From: Cycloclasticus sp.
GTDB taxonomy: Bacteria > Pseudomonadota > Gammaproteobacteria > Methylococcales > Cycloclasticaceae
Length of the DNA stretch: 11,557 nucleotides
Assembly (NCBI GenBank): GCA_019090295.1
Contig: JAHRWG010000067.1
Coordinates: 1-11,557 of the forward strand
Direction: 5' to 3'
Of this stretch, positions 6,401 through 11,557 are shown piece after piece. The position numbers and the translations under genes are program-made. Position 1 is the stretch's first letter. Each line of letters opens with the position of its first letter. Below the pieces are notes generated by a model that searched no databases, was not told the origin of the DNA, and worked only from the letters and a program-made list of their open reading frames with translations.

Positions 6401-8300
6401 GAAAGCTCTCTTTTATTTGCTCGATATCCGGCAGCACTTCATTATAAATTAACCCGAAGTCATGTACCCAATACCCTCCGCCCGTTTGCTTGTCTACAAT
6501 CTCGAAAGGCCGCTCATCAAATACTGTCACGCCCATATTTTCTAGTACCGGTAACGTTTGTGATAGCGGCGCAGGTGCGTCCTTATTAATTAACTTAAAC
6601 TGTAACCCTTTGCCATGAGATTCAATCGGTTGGTAGAGAGACATTTGAATAGAGTGCTCGGCATTCTGGTTTAAGCTTTCAATTTTTTCAATATCTGCTA
6701 CTGCAAAGCGTGCGGGGTAGTTTTCTTGGTAAGATGCATTAAAACCCTCACCATAACGGGTGAATAGTTGTTTCCCCGTTTCATCACCCATTGTAAGCGT
6801 TAACGCTGAACACAAGTCATCCTTCCAGTCGCGTAATATATCAATAATTTCTGCTTCCATACTGTCAGCATCGACATTCTTTTTCCAACCTAACGGGGTG
6901 TGAATAGTAAAGTGTACACGCGCAAAAATTGATTCGCTAAATTCAACATTAAAGTCAATGTCCTCTGCGCCCAACTTACCGCATATAACCTGTTCCATTT
7001 TCTTTCTAACACCTGTGTGATACTGATCCCTTGGCACATAAACTAAAATGGAAACAAATCGCCCATATAAATCGGTCCTTGAGAATAAGCGTATCCGCTG
7101 CCGCTCCCTTAATTGCAAGACACCCAGTGCTAGATTTAAAAGCTGTTCATCACCGGAATGGAATAGCTCATCACGGGGCAGTCCTTCTAAAATGTTCATT
7201 AATGAATTACCACTATGGCTATTGGCTTTGAATGCGGACCGAGCGAGAACTTTATTAATTTTTTTCCTAATCAAGGGGATATCACTAATCTTCACATGGT
7301 AGGCACTTGAGGTATAAAGCCCTAAAAACCGGTACTCACCGATAACCTCCCCCTCAGCATTGAATTTTTTTACCCCTACATAATCCATATATGCTGCTCG
7401 GTGAACGGGTGATTTTGTTGTTGCCTTCGTCACAATCAAAGGGCAGGGTTCACACATAAACGTACAATTTTCACTACTGACAGGAATCACATCCATCTCG
7501 GGTATGGGGGCTAATTCATCCCTTAAGATTCCACTGCCAGAATTTGGCTGTATTTTGAATCCGCCATCTTTGTCACCTTGTATAAACTCATATTCACGGC
7601 TGCCTAAAAAGATAAAGTTATCGTCTTTTAACCAACTTAAAAACTCGAGTGTTTCGCTTACTTCTTGATCCTCTTTTTCTGGAAAGAATTGCTTTAAAGT
7701 GCTGATCGCCTCATCTAATTTACCTAGACTGGTTTTCCAGTCATCTGTCACTGCAGCACAGTTTTTAAGAACAGTGATGACCTCTTCTTTTAAACTATCT
7801 AACTTATTGCCATTACTGCTTTGCCGAGTGACTTCAAACCTAAGAAAAGATTCCGCGCAGGCATCATGAACACCCTTCGCTTGACTCAGGACACCTTTAC
7901 TATCTCTCAATAAATTGATAACGGGGTGGACCACCAAGTGACAGGTTAAACCAAGCTGGTTTATTTTCATGGTTAACGAGTTAACCAAGTAAGACCGGTC
8001 TTTCGTCACTATTTCAATCACCGTATAAGGCGACTGCCAACCATGTGTTTCAAAGTCAGGGTTGTAGACACTTACACTGGAGTCGTTAGCTAACCTGGTT
8101 TGACTTAAGTTCCAATGCGAAACAGCTGCGCCATATAAGTCTTCTAACTCTCTAGATGCCAAATCTTCTAAGGCTACGTCTCGATAGTATTCAGACATAA
8201 AGCGATTCATGAGCTCGGCTTCAGTATTATCAAAACGAACATCAACAATTTGCCCTAATTGCTTGAAAATTTGTTTTTTTTCTACGGCTAATCTTCTCAC
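3456..8300 (-). CDS. gdhB: NAD-specific glutamate dehydrogenase, large (180-kDa class)
   Basis: 1614 aa, matching the roughly 1,600-aa large GDH class. It oxidatively deaminates L-glutamate with NAD+ to 2-oxoglutarate and ammonium in the cytosol, feeding amino-acid carbon into the TCA cycle. The N-terminal half is regulatory: an ACT-like segment starts near residue 91 (VIEIVTKDRSYLVNS). The catalytic core lies in about residues 720-1240: GGLRWSDR near 811-818, PTGAKGGF with the presumed catalytic lysine near 840-848, the nucleotide-binding segment GIGDMNGDVFGNGML near 980-994, then HIFLDPDPD and LWNGGIGTY. The C-terminal helical domain completes the class. No frameshift or missing motif was seen. 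The start is GTG at 8300, with AGGGG 8 nt upstream. The gene appears to be transcribed alone or with the PilZ gene 137 nt upstream; members of this class are often allosterically regulated, but nothing here shows how. Confidence 0.95.
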   Translation of the reverse strand: MRRLAVEKKQIFKQLGQIVDVRFDNTEAELMNRFMSEYYRDVALEDLASRELEDLYGAAVSHWNLSQTRLANDSSVSVYNPDFETHGWQSPYTVIEIVTKDRSYLVNSLTMKINQLGLTCHLVVHPVINLLRDSKGVLSQAKGVHDACAESFLRFEVTRQSSNGNKLDSLKEEVITVLKNCAAVTDDWKTSLGKLDEAISTLKQFFPEKEDQEVSETLEFLSWLKDDNFIFLGSREYEFIQGDKDGGFKIQPNSGSGILRDELAPIPEMDVIPVSSENCTFMCEPCPLIVTKATTKSPVHRAAYMDYVGVKKFNAEGEVIGEYRFLGLYTSSAYHVKISDIPLIRKKINKVLARSAFKANSHSGNSLMNILEGLPRDELFHSGDEQLLNLALGVLQLRERQRIRLFSRTDLYGRFVSILVYVPRDQYHTGVRKKMEQVICGKLGAEDIDFNVEFSESIFARVHFTIHTPLGWKKNVDADSMEAEIIDILRDWKDDLCSALTLTMGDETGKQLFTRYGEGFNASYQENYPARFAVADIEKIESLNQNAEHSIQMSLYQPIESHGKGLQFKLINKDAPAPLSQTLPVLENMGVTVFDERPFEIVDKQTGGGYWVHDFGLIYNEVLPDIEQIKESFQTVFKKVWLGQVENDGFNQLVIKAHLDWKEIMLLRAYYLYLRQTGATFSQAYVEKTLHSNPKISMLLVALFEQKFNPKKTVSEDVLANQSGLILAEIEQVASLDEDRILRRYLNLIQATVRTNYYQEKVDSKGVPFISFKLNPALISDLPSPRPTFEIFVYSPRVEGVHLRGGAVARGGLRWSDRKEDFRTEVLGLMKAQMSKNAVIVPTGAKGGFIVKRPLDGLSRDEMMTEVVDCYSIFIGALLGITDNLKGEKLIPPKKVVRYDADDPYLVVAADKGTATFSDIANGLAQEQGFWLGDGFASGGSVGYDHKKMGITAKGAWESVKRHFREMGVDTQSMPFDVIGIGDMNGDVFGNGMLLSKKIRLVGAFNHLHIFLDPDPDEAVSFKERQRLFNMPRSTWSDYEASLISKGGGVYSRADKSIKLSPQVQKLLCITNKSLTPTELIQTMLKAPVDLLWNGGIGTYAKSSLETNDQVGDRANDSLRINGNELRCKVVGEGGNLGFTQLGRIEYAKTGRINTDAIDNAAGVDCSDHEVNIKILLNKVVEQGDMTGKQRDALLATMTGEVSQLVLRNNYLQTQAISMVEAQAPSMLKVHARLIEKLVQDGRLDRDVEYLPNQEEIEQRKVKGEGLFRPELAVIFAYSKILLKDLMSGTSMLQDPGFKQDLLSYFPSDLRDTFAVAINEHRLRDDIIVNQLVNSLVNRLGPSFAFRMHDEVGANIDEVVRTYKIACEIFKVSDLWDEIELLDNRVSLDVQVSMLLDVRKLIERSMYWLHSNRSELVPIKEIVNEFSETIDAFDPKVLDQVSIEIQTRASEKAKALQASGVGEALSNRVSCLELSFACLDIIAVQSQVEHKEGEVQQAYFEINEKLQIGWLQQSITQLPRKNYWESLARSALRDDLYTENREILLSIFKLSSKKAPVSKKIERWLEDNQADINRYLHLVGIIQAEKEMAIEQLSVILKELHAIVEKGKVKSLLK

Positions 8301-8334
8301 TCGCTATACCCCTAAATTGGTTAGTTACTTTTAC

Positions 8335-8340
8335 AGTATA
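8335..8340 (-). promoter_or_regulatory. candidate -10 box for the glutamate dehydrogenase gene
   Basis: TATACT on the minus strand (5/6 match), about 35 nt before the GTG start, giving a predicted transcription start near 8328. No good -35 box was found at 16-18 bp; the upstream DNA is A-rich and could act as an UP-like element. Confidence 0.35.
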
Positions 8341-8437
8341 GGGTAATTTTATTTTTATGCTTTTTGTCTAGTGCCGGACTTCCTTACCTAGAGATAAAGG
8401 ATGCTCATACGCTAAGTTTTTTATGCCGCGAGTGTGT

Positions 8438-8809
8438 TTATTGTTTATTTTGTTTAGTGATAAAGCGATTAAGTTGCTGTTTATTTTCTTGATCAAAGGT
8501 TGAAAAGTTGACATGGAACCGATAAGTATCTTGGGCGAGCCTATAGTAGGACTTTATCCCACAAGTGGCTTCAAAGCGTGCATCCATATCACCCATATCA
8601 AATTCCATTGCTAGTAGAATGGGTGCTGACGGGTCTGGCTGATAATTATTGGGCACGATACTCTGCGCTGTTAAGTGGTCACACATAAACCGTGCGCCGC
8701 CAATAGAGACGTTGTCTAGTTTTACGATTAACTCAAGACCCTCACTCGTTTTCAAGCTTGCGCTCTGCTGAGTGTCAAACCGGACAAATTTACGCATTTC
8801 GAGCATCAT
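8438..8809 (-). CDS. PilZ-domain c-di-GMP-binding protein
   Basis: Single-domain cytosolic PilZ protein of 123 aa. It has both c-di-GMP ligand motifs: RxxxR at residues 6-10 (RKFVR) and [D/N]xSxxG at 33-38 (NVSIGG). The following strands (GARFMCD, PILLAMEFDMG, FEATCGIKSYYR, FHVNFSTFD) fit the PilZ beta-barrel. Proteins like this act as c-di-GMP receptors in motility, adhesion or polysaccharide control; which target is used here cannot be told. Two adjacent ATG codons (8809 and 8806) follow AAGG; the second has the better spacing (7 nt against 4), so the protein may start one residue later. It is divergent from the tungstate operon and upstream of glutamate dehydrogenase on the same strand. 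Confidence 0.85.
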   Translation of the reverse strand: MMLEMRKFVRFDTQQSASLKTSEGLELIVKLDNVSIGGARFMCDHLTAQSIVPNNYQPDPSAPILLAMEFDMGDMDARFEATCGIKSYYRLAQDTYRFHVNFSTFDQENKQQLNRFITKQNKQ

Positions 8810-8854
8810 TAAACCTTTTAAAATTTTAGTGTTTCATCACTGGGTCAATACAAC

Positions 8855-8860
8855 TATAAT
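8855..8860 (+). promoter_or_regulatory. candidate -10 box of the tungstate operon
   Basis: Perfect TATAAT on the plus strand. The -35 position is poor (TTTCAT at 17 bp, GTTTCA at 18 bp), as would be expected of an activator-dependent or weak promoter. A start near 8867 would give a leader of about 150 nt that contains the whole structured element at 8915-8997. Confidence 0.45.
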
Positions 8861-8880
8861 CTACAAGCAAAAAAAACAAG

Positions 8881-8893
8881 CATTAAGTTAATG
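8881..8893. promoter_or_regulatory. short palindrome, possible operator
   Basis: CATTAA-G-TTAATG is a perfect 13-bp palindrome with a single central base. It lies about 20 bp after the candidate -10 box of the tungstate operon, where a bound repressor would block initiation or early elongation. AT-rich palindromes of this size can occur by chance, and I do not recognise the site. Confidence 0.3.
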
Positions 8894-8914
8894 TTTTGCC
8901 TGCAAACCATTCTA

Positions 8915-8997
8915 TCTTGGCCACAAGCAATGGGCAACACGCTGTCTGTTCATTAATATGAACATCGCTTTTAGCTTGCCCATCAATCATGCCAAGA
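8915..8997 (+). promoter_or_regulatory. nested stem structure in the tupA leader, candidate cis-regulatory RNA
   Basis: Three perfect helices are nested in 83 nt. The outer arms are TCTTGGC (8915-8921) with GCCAAGA (8991-8997). The middle arms are ATGGGCAA (8930-8937) with TTGCCCAT (8976-8983). The inner arms are TGTTCAT (8947-8953) with ATGAACA (8958-8964), closed by TAAT. An extra GCT/AGC pairing can extend the middle helix after a 3-nt bulge. The outer internal loop is 8 nt on one side and 7 on the other. The structure ends 22 nt before the tupA start. Placement before a tungstate-uptake/moeA operon would suit a molybdenum- or tungsten-cofactor-sensing RNA, but I could not match it to the Moco RNA consensus from memory; sensing is inference. 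Confidence 0.5.
8947..8964. promoter_or_regulatory. 18-bp interrupted palindrome, apical stem or operator
   Basis: TGTTCAT-TAAT-ATGAACA is a perfect 7+4+7 inverted repeat, 55 bp before the tupA start. It can be the top helix of the leader RNA structure or a dimeric repressor site. It does not look like the ModE site as I know it (ATCGCTATATA-type half-sites). Confidence 0.4.
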
Positions 8998-9019
8998 CTA
9001 TCATTTATTATTTGATTCA

Positions 9020-9850
9020 TTGAGTAGACAATTGAAAAAAGCTTTCCTACTATTCATATTCCCCTTCCTCTACAGTTTTTCTGTTCAGGCCAACGACGCG
9101 CTTCGCTTGGCAACAACTACCAGCACTGAAAACACTGGCCTTCTTGCTACTTTAATACCCGCCTTTAGCCTTGAAACCGGCATAAAGGTAGACATTATTG
9201 CTGTCGGTACAGGCAAGGCTTTAGAGCTTGCAAGGCGTGGTGATGCTGACATTGTTATGGTTCACGCTAGGCAAGCAGAGGATATTTTTGTTGCTAGAGG
9301 GTTTGGGGTTAATCGGCGCGACCTTATGGAAAATGATTTTATTTTAGTCGGCCCAAGTAGTGATCCCGCCCTAATTAGAGGGCAAAATAATAGCTTAGCG
9401 GCATTAAAAAAAATAGAAGAAAGCCAAGCCATTTTTATTTCACGTGGTGATAATTCTGGCACCCATAAAAAAGAGCTATCCCTATGGAAACACGCTGACC
9501 TTAAACCAGCTGCTCACTGGTATAAGGAAGTTGGCCAAAGTATGGGGAAGGCATTATTAATGGCCAATGAACTATCCGCTTACACCTTAACCGACCGAGG
9601 CACTTGGTTAGCCTATCAAGATAAGCTATCACTCCAACTATTAAGTGAGGGCGGCGTTTCATTGAAAAACCCTTATGGCATTATTGCTGTTAACCCTGCC
9701 ATACACCCTAACATTCAATACCGTAAAGCCATGTCTTTAATTGCTTGGCTTACTGCACCTGTTGGACAACAGTTAATAGGCTCTTTTAAACGAGATGGCC
9801 ATCAACTTTTTTACCCGACCGCGATCAAAGATACCGTCTTAAATGAATGA
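9020..9850 (+). CDS. tupA: tungstate ABC transporter, periplasmic binding protein TupA
   Basis: 276-aa periplasmic oxyanion-binding protein that captures tungstate and delivers it to TupBC. A signal peptide ends at VQA (about residue 24). Two conserved oxyanion-site motifs of the TupA family are present: TTTSTENTG at 32-40 and SRGDNSGTH at 141-149, with GTGKALELARRGDADIVMVHA (63-83) between them; this pattern separates TupA from ModA. The start is unusual. No in-frame ATG exists upstream before the stop at 8972-8974, so the candidates are TTG at 9020 and TTG at 9032, neither with a good Shine-Dalgarno sequence; the second gives a compact signal peptide beginning MKKAFLL. First gene of a four-gene overlapping operon; the stop overlaps tupB by 8 nt. 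Confidence 0.9.
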   Translation: MSRQLKKAFLLFIFPFLYSFSVQANDALRLATTTSTENTGLLATLIPAFSLETGIKVDIIAVGTGKALELARRGDADIVMVHARQAEDIFVARGFGVNRRDLMENDFILVGPSSDPALIRGQNNSLAALKKIEESQAIFISRGDNSGTHKKELSLWKHADLKPAAHWYKEVGQSMGKALLMANELSAYTLTDRGTWLAYQDKLSLQLLSEGGVSLKNPYGIIAVNPAIHPNIQYRKAMSLIAWLTAPVGQQLIGSFKRDGHQLFYPTAIKDTVLNE

Positions 9851-10544
9851 CCTAAATCAAGCTACAATTAATGCTTTTCAATTACTCTTGTCTGGTAACT
9901 CGGGCATCTGGGAAATCATTTCACTGTCATTTAGTGTCTCGCTTAGCGCTATTCTCATCGCCTCGCCGTTCGCGCTTATTATTGCTTTTTTTCTAGCTTT
10001 TTTTCAATTCCCTGGTCGACGAATACTTATTTCTGTCTTTAACACGTTCATGTCTGTACCTGCAGTCATCATTGGTTTAGCACTCTATTTACTATTGTCT
10101 AGAAGCGGGCCTTTTGGTGATTTACAGTTATTATTTACCAGTAAGGCAATGATTATTGGCCAAATCCTCCTAAGCTTCCCTTTGCTTGTTGCAATGGCCC
10201 ATGCATCATTTCAGGCTGCCGACCGACGCGCATGGGAAACGGCTATTACCCTTGGCGCCAAACCATACCGTGCTTTTTTTACGCTCGCTCATGAGGTTCG
10301 CTTTGGTTTGATTGCTGCTGTTGTTGCTGGCTTTGGGCGTGTCATCGCCGAAATTGGCTGTTCTATGATGGTAGGCGGTAATATTCTTCATGCTACTCGA
10401 AATATCCCAACGGCCATTGCCCTAGAGACAAGCAAAGGTGAGTTTTCTCATGGTATTGCCCTTGGTATCGTTTTACTGGTGTTAGCCTTAGGCTTAAATG
10501 CAGGCGTATCTATGGTTCAAGGCAAAGGAGGATTGCATTCATGA
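9843..10544 (+). CDS. tupB: tungstate ABC transporter, permease TupB
   Basis: 233-aa inner-membrane permease with about five hydrophobic spans, near residues 25-54, 61-86, 101-120, 155-172 and 204-225. The cytoplasmic coupling loop (about 130-150, AWETAITLGAKPYRAFF) is the EAA motif that docks on the ATPase. The following AVVAGFGRVIAEIG segment is characteristic of TupB/ModB-type permeases. ATG at 9843 overlaps the tupA stop by 8 nt (ATGAATGA), and its end overlaps tupC by 4 nt, so stoichiometric, coupled translation is likely. Specificity for tungstate rather than molybdate is taken from TupA next door. Confidence 0.9.
   Translation: MNDLNQATINAFQLLLSGNSGIWEIISLSFSVSLSAILIASPFALIIAFFLAFFQFPGRRILISVFNTFMSVPAVIIGLALYLLLSRSGPFGDLQLLFTSKAMIIGQILLSFPLLVAMAHASFQAADRRAWETAITLGAKPYRAFFTLAHEVRFGLIAAVVAGFGRVIAEIGCSMMVGGNILHATRNIPTAIALETSKGEFSHGIALGIVLLVLALGLNAGVSMVQGKGGLHS
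10526..10531 (+). promoter_or_regulatory. consensus ribosome binding site of tupC inside tupB
   Basis: AGGAGG, within AAAGGAGG, lies 9 nt before the tupC ATG. It is the only consensus Shine-Dalgarno sequence in an operon whose other genes have weak ones, so tupC may be translated more independently than its neighbours. Seven bases (AGGAGGA) are complementary to the linker of the sRNA candidate at 2421-2511. Confidence 0.6.
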
Positions 10545-11260
10545 GTAACTTAATTAGCTACAAAGATATTTCTATCTCTCTGTCTGGGCGGTTAATTCTA
10601 AGCATTGATCAGTTAGCCATCCCTTTCCGCCAATGTACACTATTGACAGGACGAAACGGTTCAGGAAAGACAACCTTACTCAAAATAATGAGCGGCCTAT
10701 TAAAGCCTGATTCTGCCCATATTGCGTACCAAGGCCTAAACCTTTCATGGCGACAAGCCAAACCTTATATTCAGAAAGATATTATTTATTTACACCAGCA
10801 GCCTTACCTATTTGATTCCACGGTATTTAATAACATTGCCTACGGTCTTTACCGTAATGGTGAAAATAAAACATCTGTGCATAAGAAAGTTAATCAGGCT
10901 TTAGAGTGGGCCAATTTATCGCACTTAGCTCATCAGCCAGCCAACAGTCTATCTGGCGGGGAGAAGCAGCGCGTTGCCTTGACCCGAGCACGAATTTTAT
11001 CCCAGAGTTTATTATTACTCGACGAACCCACTGCCAGTATGGACTCTGAGTCAAAACAGCAAACGAGCTTATTACTTCAGCGTCTTAATGCCGAAGGGTT
11101 AACCATTATTATTAGCAGTCACGAGTCACACACAGTGAGTCACCTTATCGACCGACATTTACACCTTGAAAATGGGCGTATGACAGAAATCAATAACGCC
11201 TCTCAAAATAACAAGGTCACGCCTTTTAAAACGACAAAAAATACCCTTACCAATGAATAG
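10541..11260 (+). CDS. tupC: tungstate ABC transporter, ATP-binding protein TupC
   Basis: 239-aa cytosolic ATPase that powers TupB. All catalytic elements are intact: Walker A GRNGSGKTT (38-46 region), Q-loop in YLHQQPYLF (about 83-91), signature LSGGEKQR (137-144), Walker B LLLLDEP (157-163) and the switch histidine in SSHES (His194). The last 25 residues or so (after LENGRM) are a polar tail without a TOBE or regulatory domain, which is the short form usual for TupC. It overlaps tupB by 4 nt (ATGA) and moeA by 8 nt. Confidence 0.9.
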   Translation: MSNLISYKDISISLSGRLILSIDQLAIPFRQCTLLTGRNGSGKTTLLKIMSGLLKPDSAHIAYQGLNLSWRQAKPYIQKDIIYLHQQPYLFDSTVFNNIAYGLYRNGENKTSVHKKVNQALEWANLSHLAHQPANSLSGGEKQRVALTRARILSQSLLLLDEPTASMDSESKQQTSLLLQRLNAEGLTIIISSHESHTVSHLIDRHLHLENGRMTEINNASQNNKVTPFKTTKNTLTNE

Positions 11261-11557
11261 GATCAATAAAAAACCAAGCTGTGCTGATGAGCAGGAATCC
11301 GACACATTAACTGTTAGCCAAGCGTTAAGCTACATGCTGAATGCTGTTGAAGAAAAAAATAGCAATGAGCTTATTCACTTAAGTACCGCCGTTGACAGGG
11401 TATTAGGCGCGCCGATAATTTCTAGCATAAATGTTCCCTCACACTGTAACTCGGCCGTTGATGGGTATGCTATTCGCTCTGAGGACCTTCCACGTCATGG
11501 AGAAATAACCCGCTTACCTATCGTGGCTCAAGTTGTTGCGGGACATCCTTACCATGG
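11253..11557 (+). CDS. moeA: molybdopterin molybdenumtransferase MoeA (5' part)
   Basis: The first 101 codons; the gene continues past the right edge. MoeA inserts molybdate (or tungstate) into adenylylated molybdopterin to give the active cofactor. The visible part has the family N-terminus LTVSQALSYMLNAV, a TAVDRVLGAPI segment, and the hallmark VPSHCNSAVDGYAIRSED (61-78) with Asp70 aligning with the conserved aspartate of SAMDGYA. ATG at 11253 overlaps the tupC stop by 8 nt (ATGAATAG) and has no Shine-Dalgarno sequence of its own, so it should be translated by coupling. Being in the tungstate-uptake operon suggests that this copy may serve tungsten insertion; that is inference. Confidence 0.9.
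   Translation, partial: MNRINKKPSCADEQESDTLTVSQALSYMLNAVEEKNSNELIHLSTAVDRVLGAPIISSINVPSHCNSAVDGYAIRSEDLPRHGEITRLPIVAQVVAGHPYH

Noticed and set aside
7031..7302. Two overlapping plus-strand frames inside the glutamate dehydrogenase gene
   Set aside because: They are antisense to a conserved full-length enzyme and lack any recognisable domain or ribosome site.
8838..8849. TTGACC on the minus strand as the -35 box of the PilZ gene
   Set aside because: At 17 bp the -10 position reads AATTTT (3/6), and the better TAAAAT is only 14 bp away, so no convincing pair exists.
8947..8964. ModE binding site before tupA
   Set aside because: Half-sites of the ATCGCTATATA kind are absent; only a short ATCGCT occurs beside the palindrome, without a partner.

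Overview
The window looks like chromosomal DNA of a moderately AT-rich (by eye), probably aquatic or marine gammaproteobacterium. The grounds are the large 180-kDa-type NAD-glutamate dehydrogenase, a PilZ protein, the accessory ABC gene set that travels with PQQ-dependent alcohol dehydrogenases, and a tupABC-moeA operon. A methylotroph or hydrocarbon degrader of the Methylophaga/Cycloclasticus kind would fit, but that is a guess from gene content. No phage, IS element, CRISPR array, rRNA or tRNA was seen.

Layout. (1) Positions 1-2223, minus strand: three tightly overlapping genes, read right to left: a periplasmic binding protein, a YVTN-type beta-propeller protein, and the first 25 codons of an ABC ATPase. 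This matches the ABC module associated with PQQ-dependent alcohol oxidation. (2) Positions 2224-2611: a 388-bp gap without a convincing protein gene. It holds a likely operon promoter near 2294-2321 and, further upstream on the same strand, a compact small-RNA gene: a TTGACA-17-TAAAAT promoter, a 49-nt hairpin starting at the predicted +1, a CU-rich linker that could pair with Shine-Dalgarno sequences, and a terminator hairpin with a U8 tail. (3) 2612-3433, plus strand: an alpha/beta hydrolase. (4) 3456-8300, minus strand: the full-length NAD-glutamate dehydrogenase, convergent with the hydrolase. (5) 8438-8809, minus strand: a single-domain PilZ protein. (6) 8810-9019: a divergent intergenic region with a TATAAT box, two short palindromes and a nested 83-nt stem structure that ends 22 nt before the next gene. 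(7) 9020-11557, plus strand: tupA, tupB, tupC and the 5' part of moeA, all overlapping by 4 or 8 nt and probably one operon.

How the genes work together. tupABC should import tungstate, and MoeA inserts molybdenum or tungsten into molybdopterin, so this operon couples oxyanion uptake to cofactor maturation. The PQQ-associated module points to periplasmic alcohol oxidation encoded just beyond the left edge. The glutamate dehydrogenase links amino-acid carbon to the TCA cycle. The two items most worth follow-up are non-coding: the minus-strand sRNA candidate at 2421-2511 and the structured leader at 8915-8997 in front of the tungstate operon.
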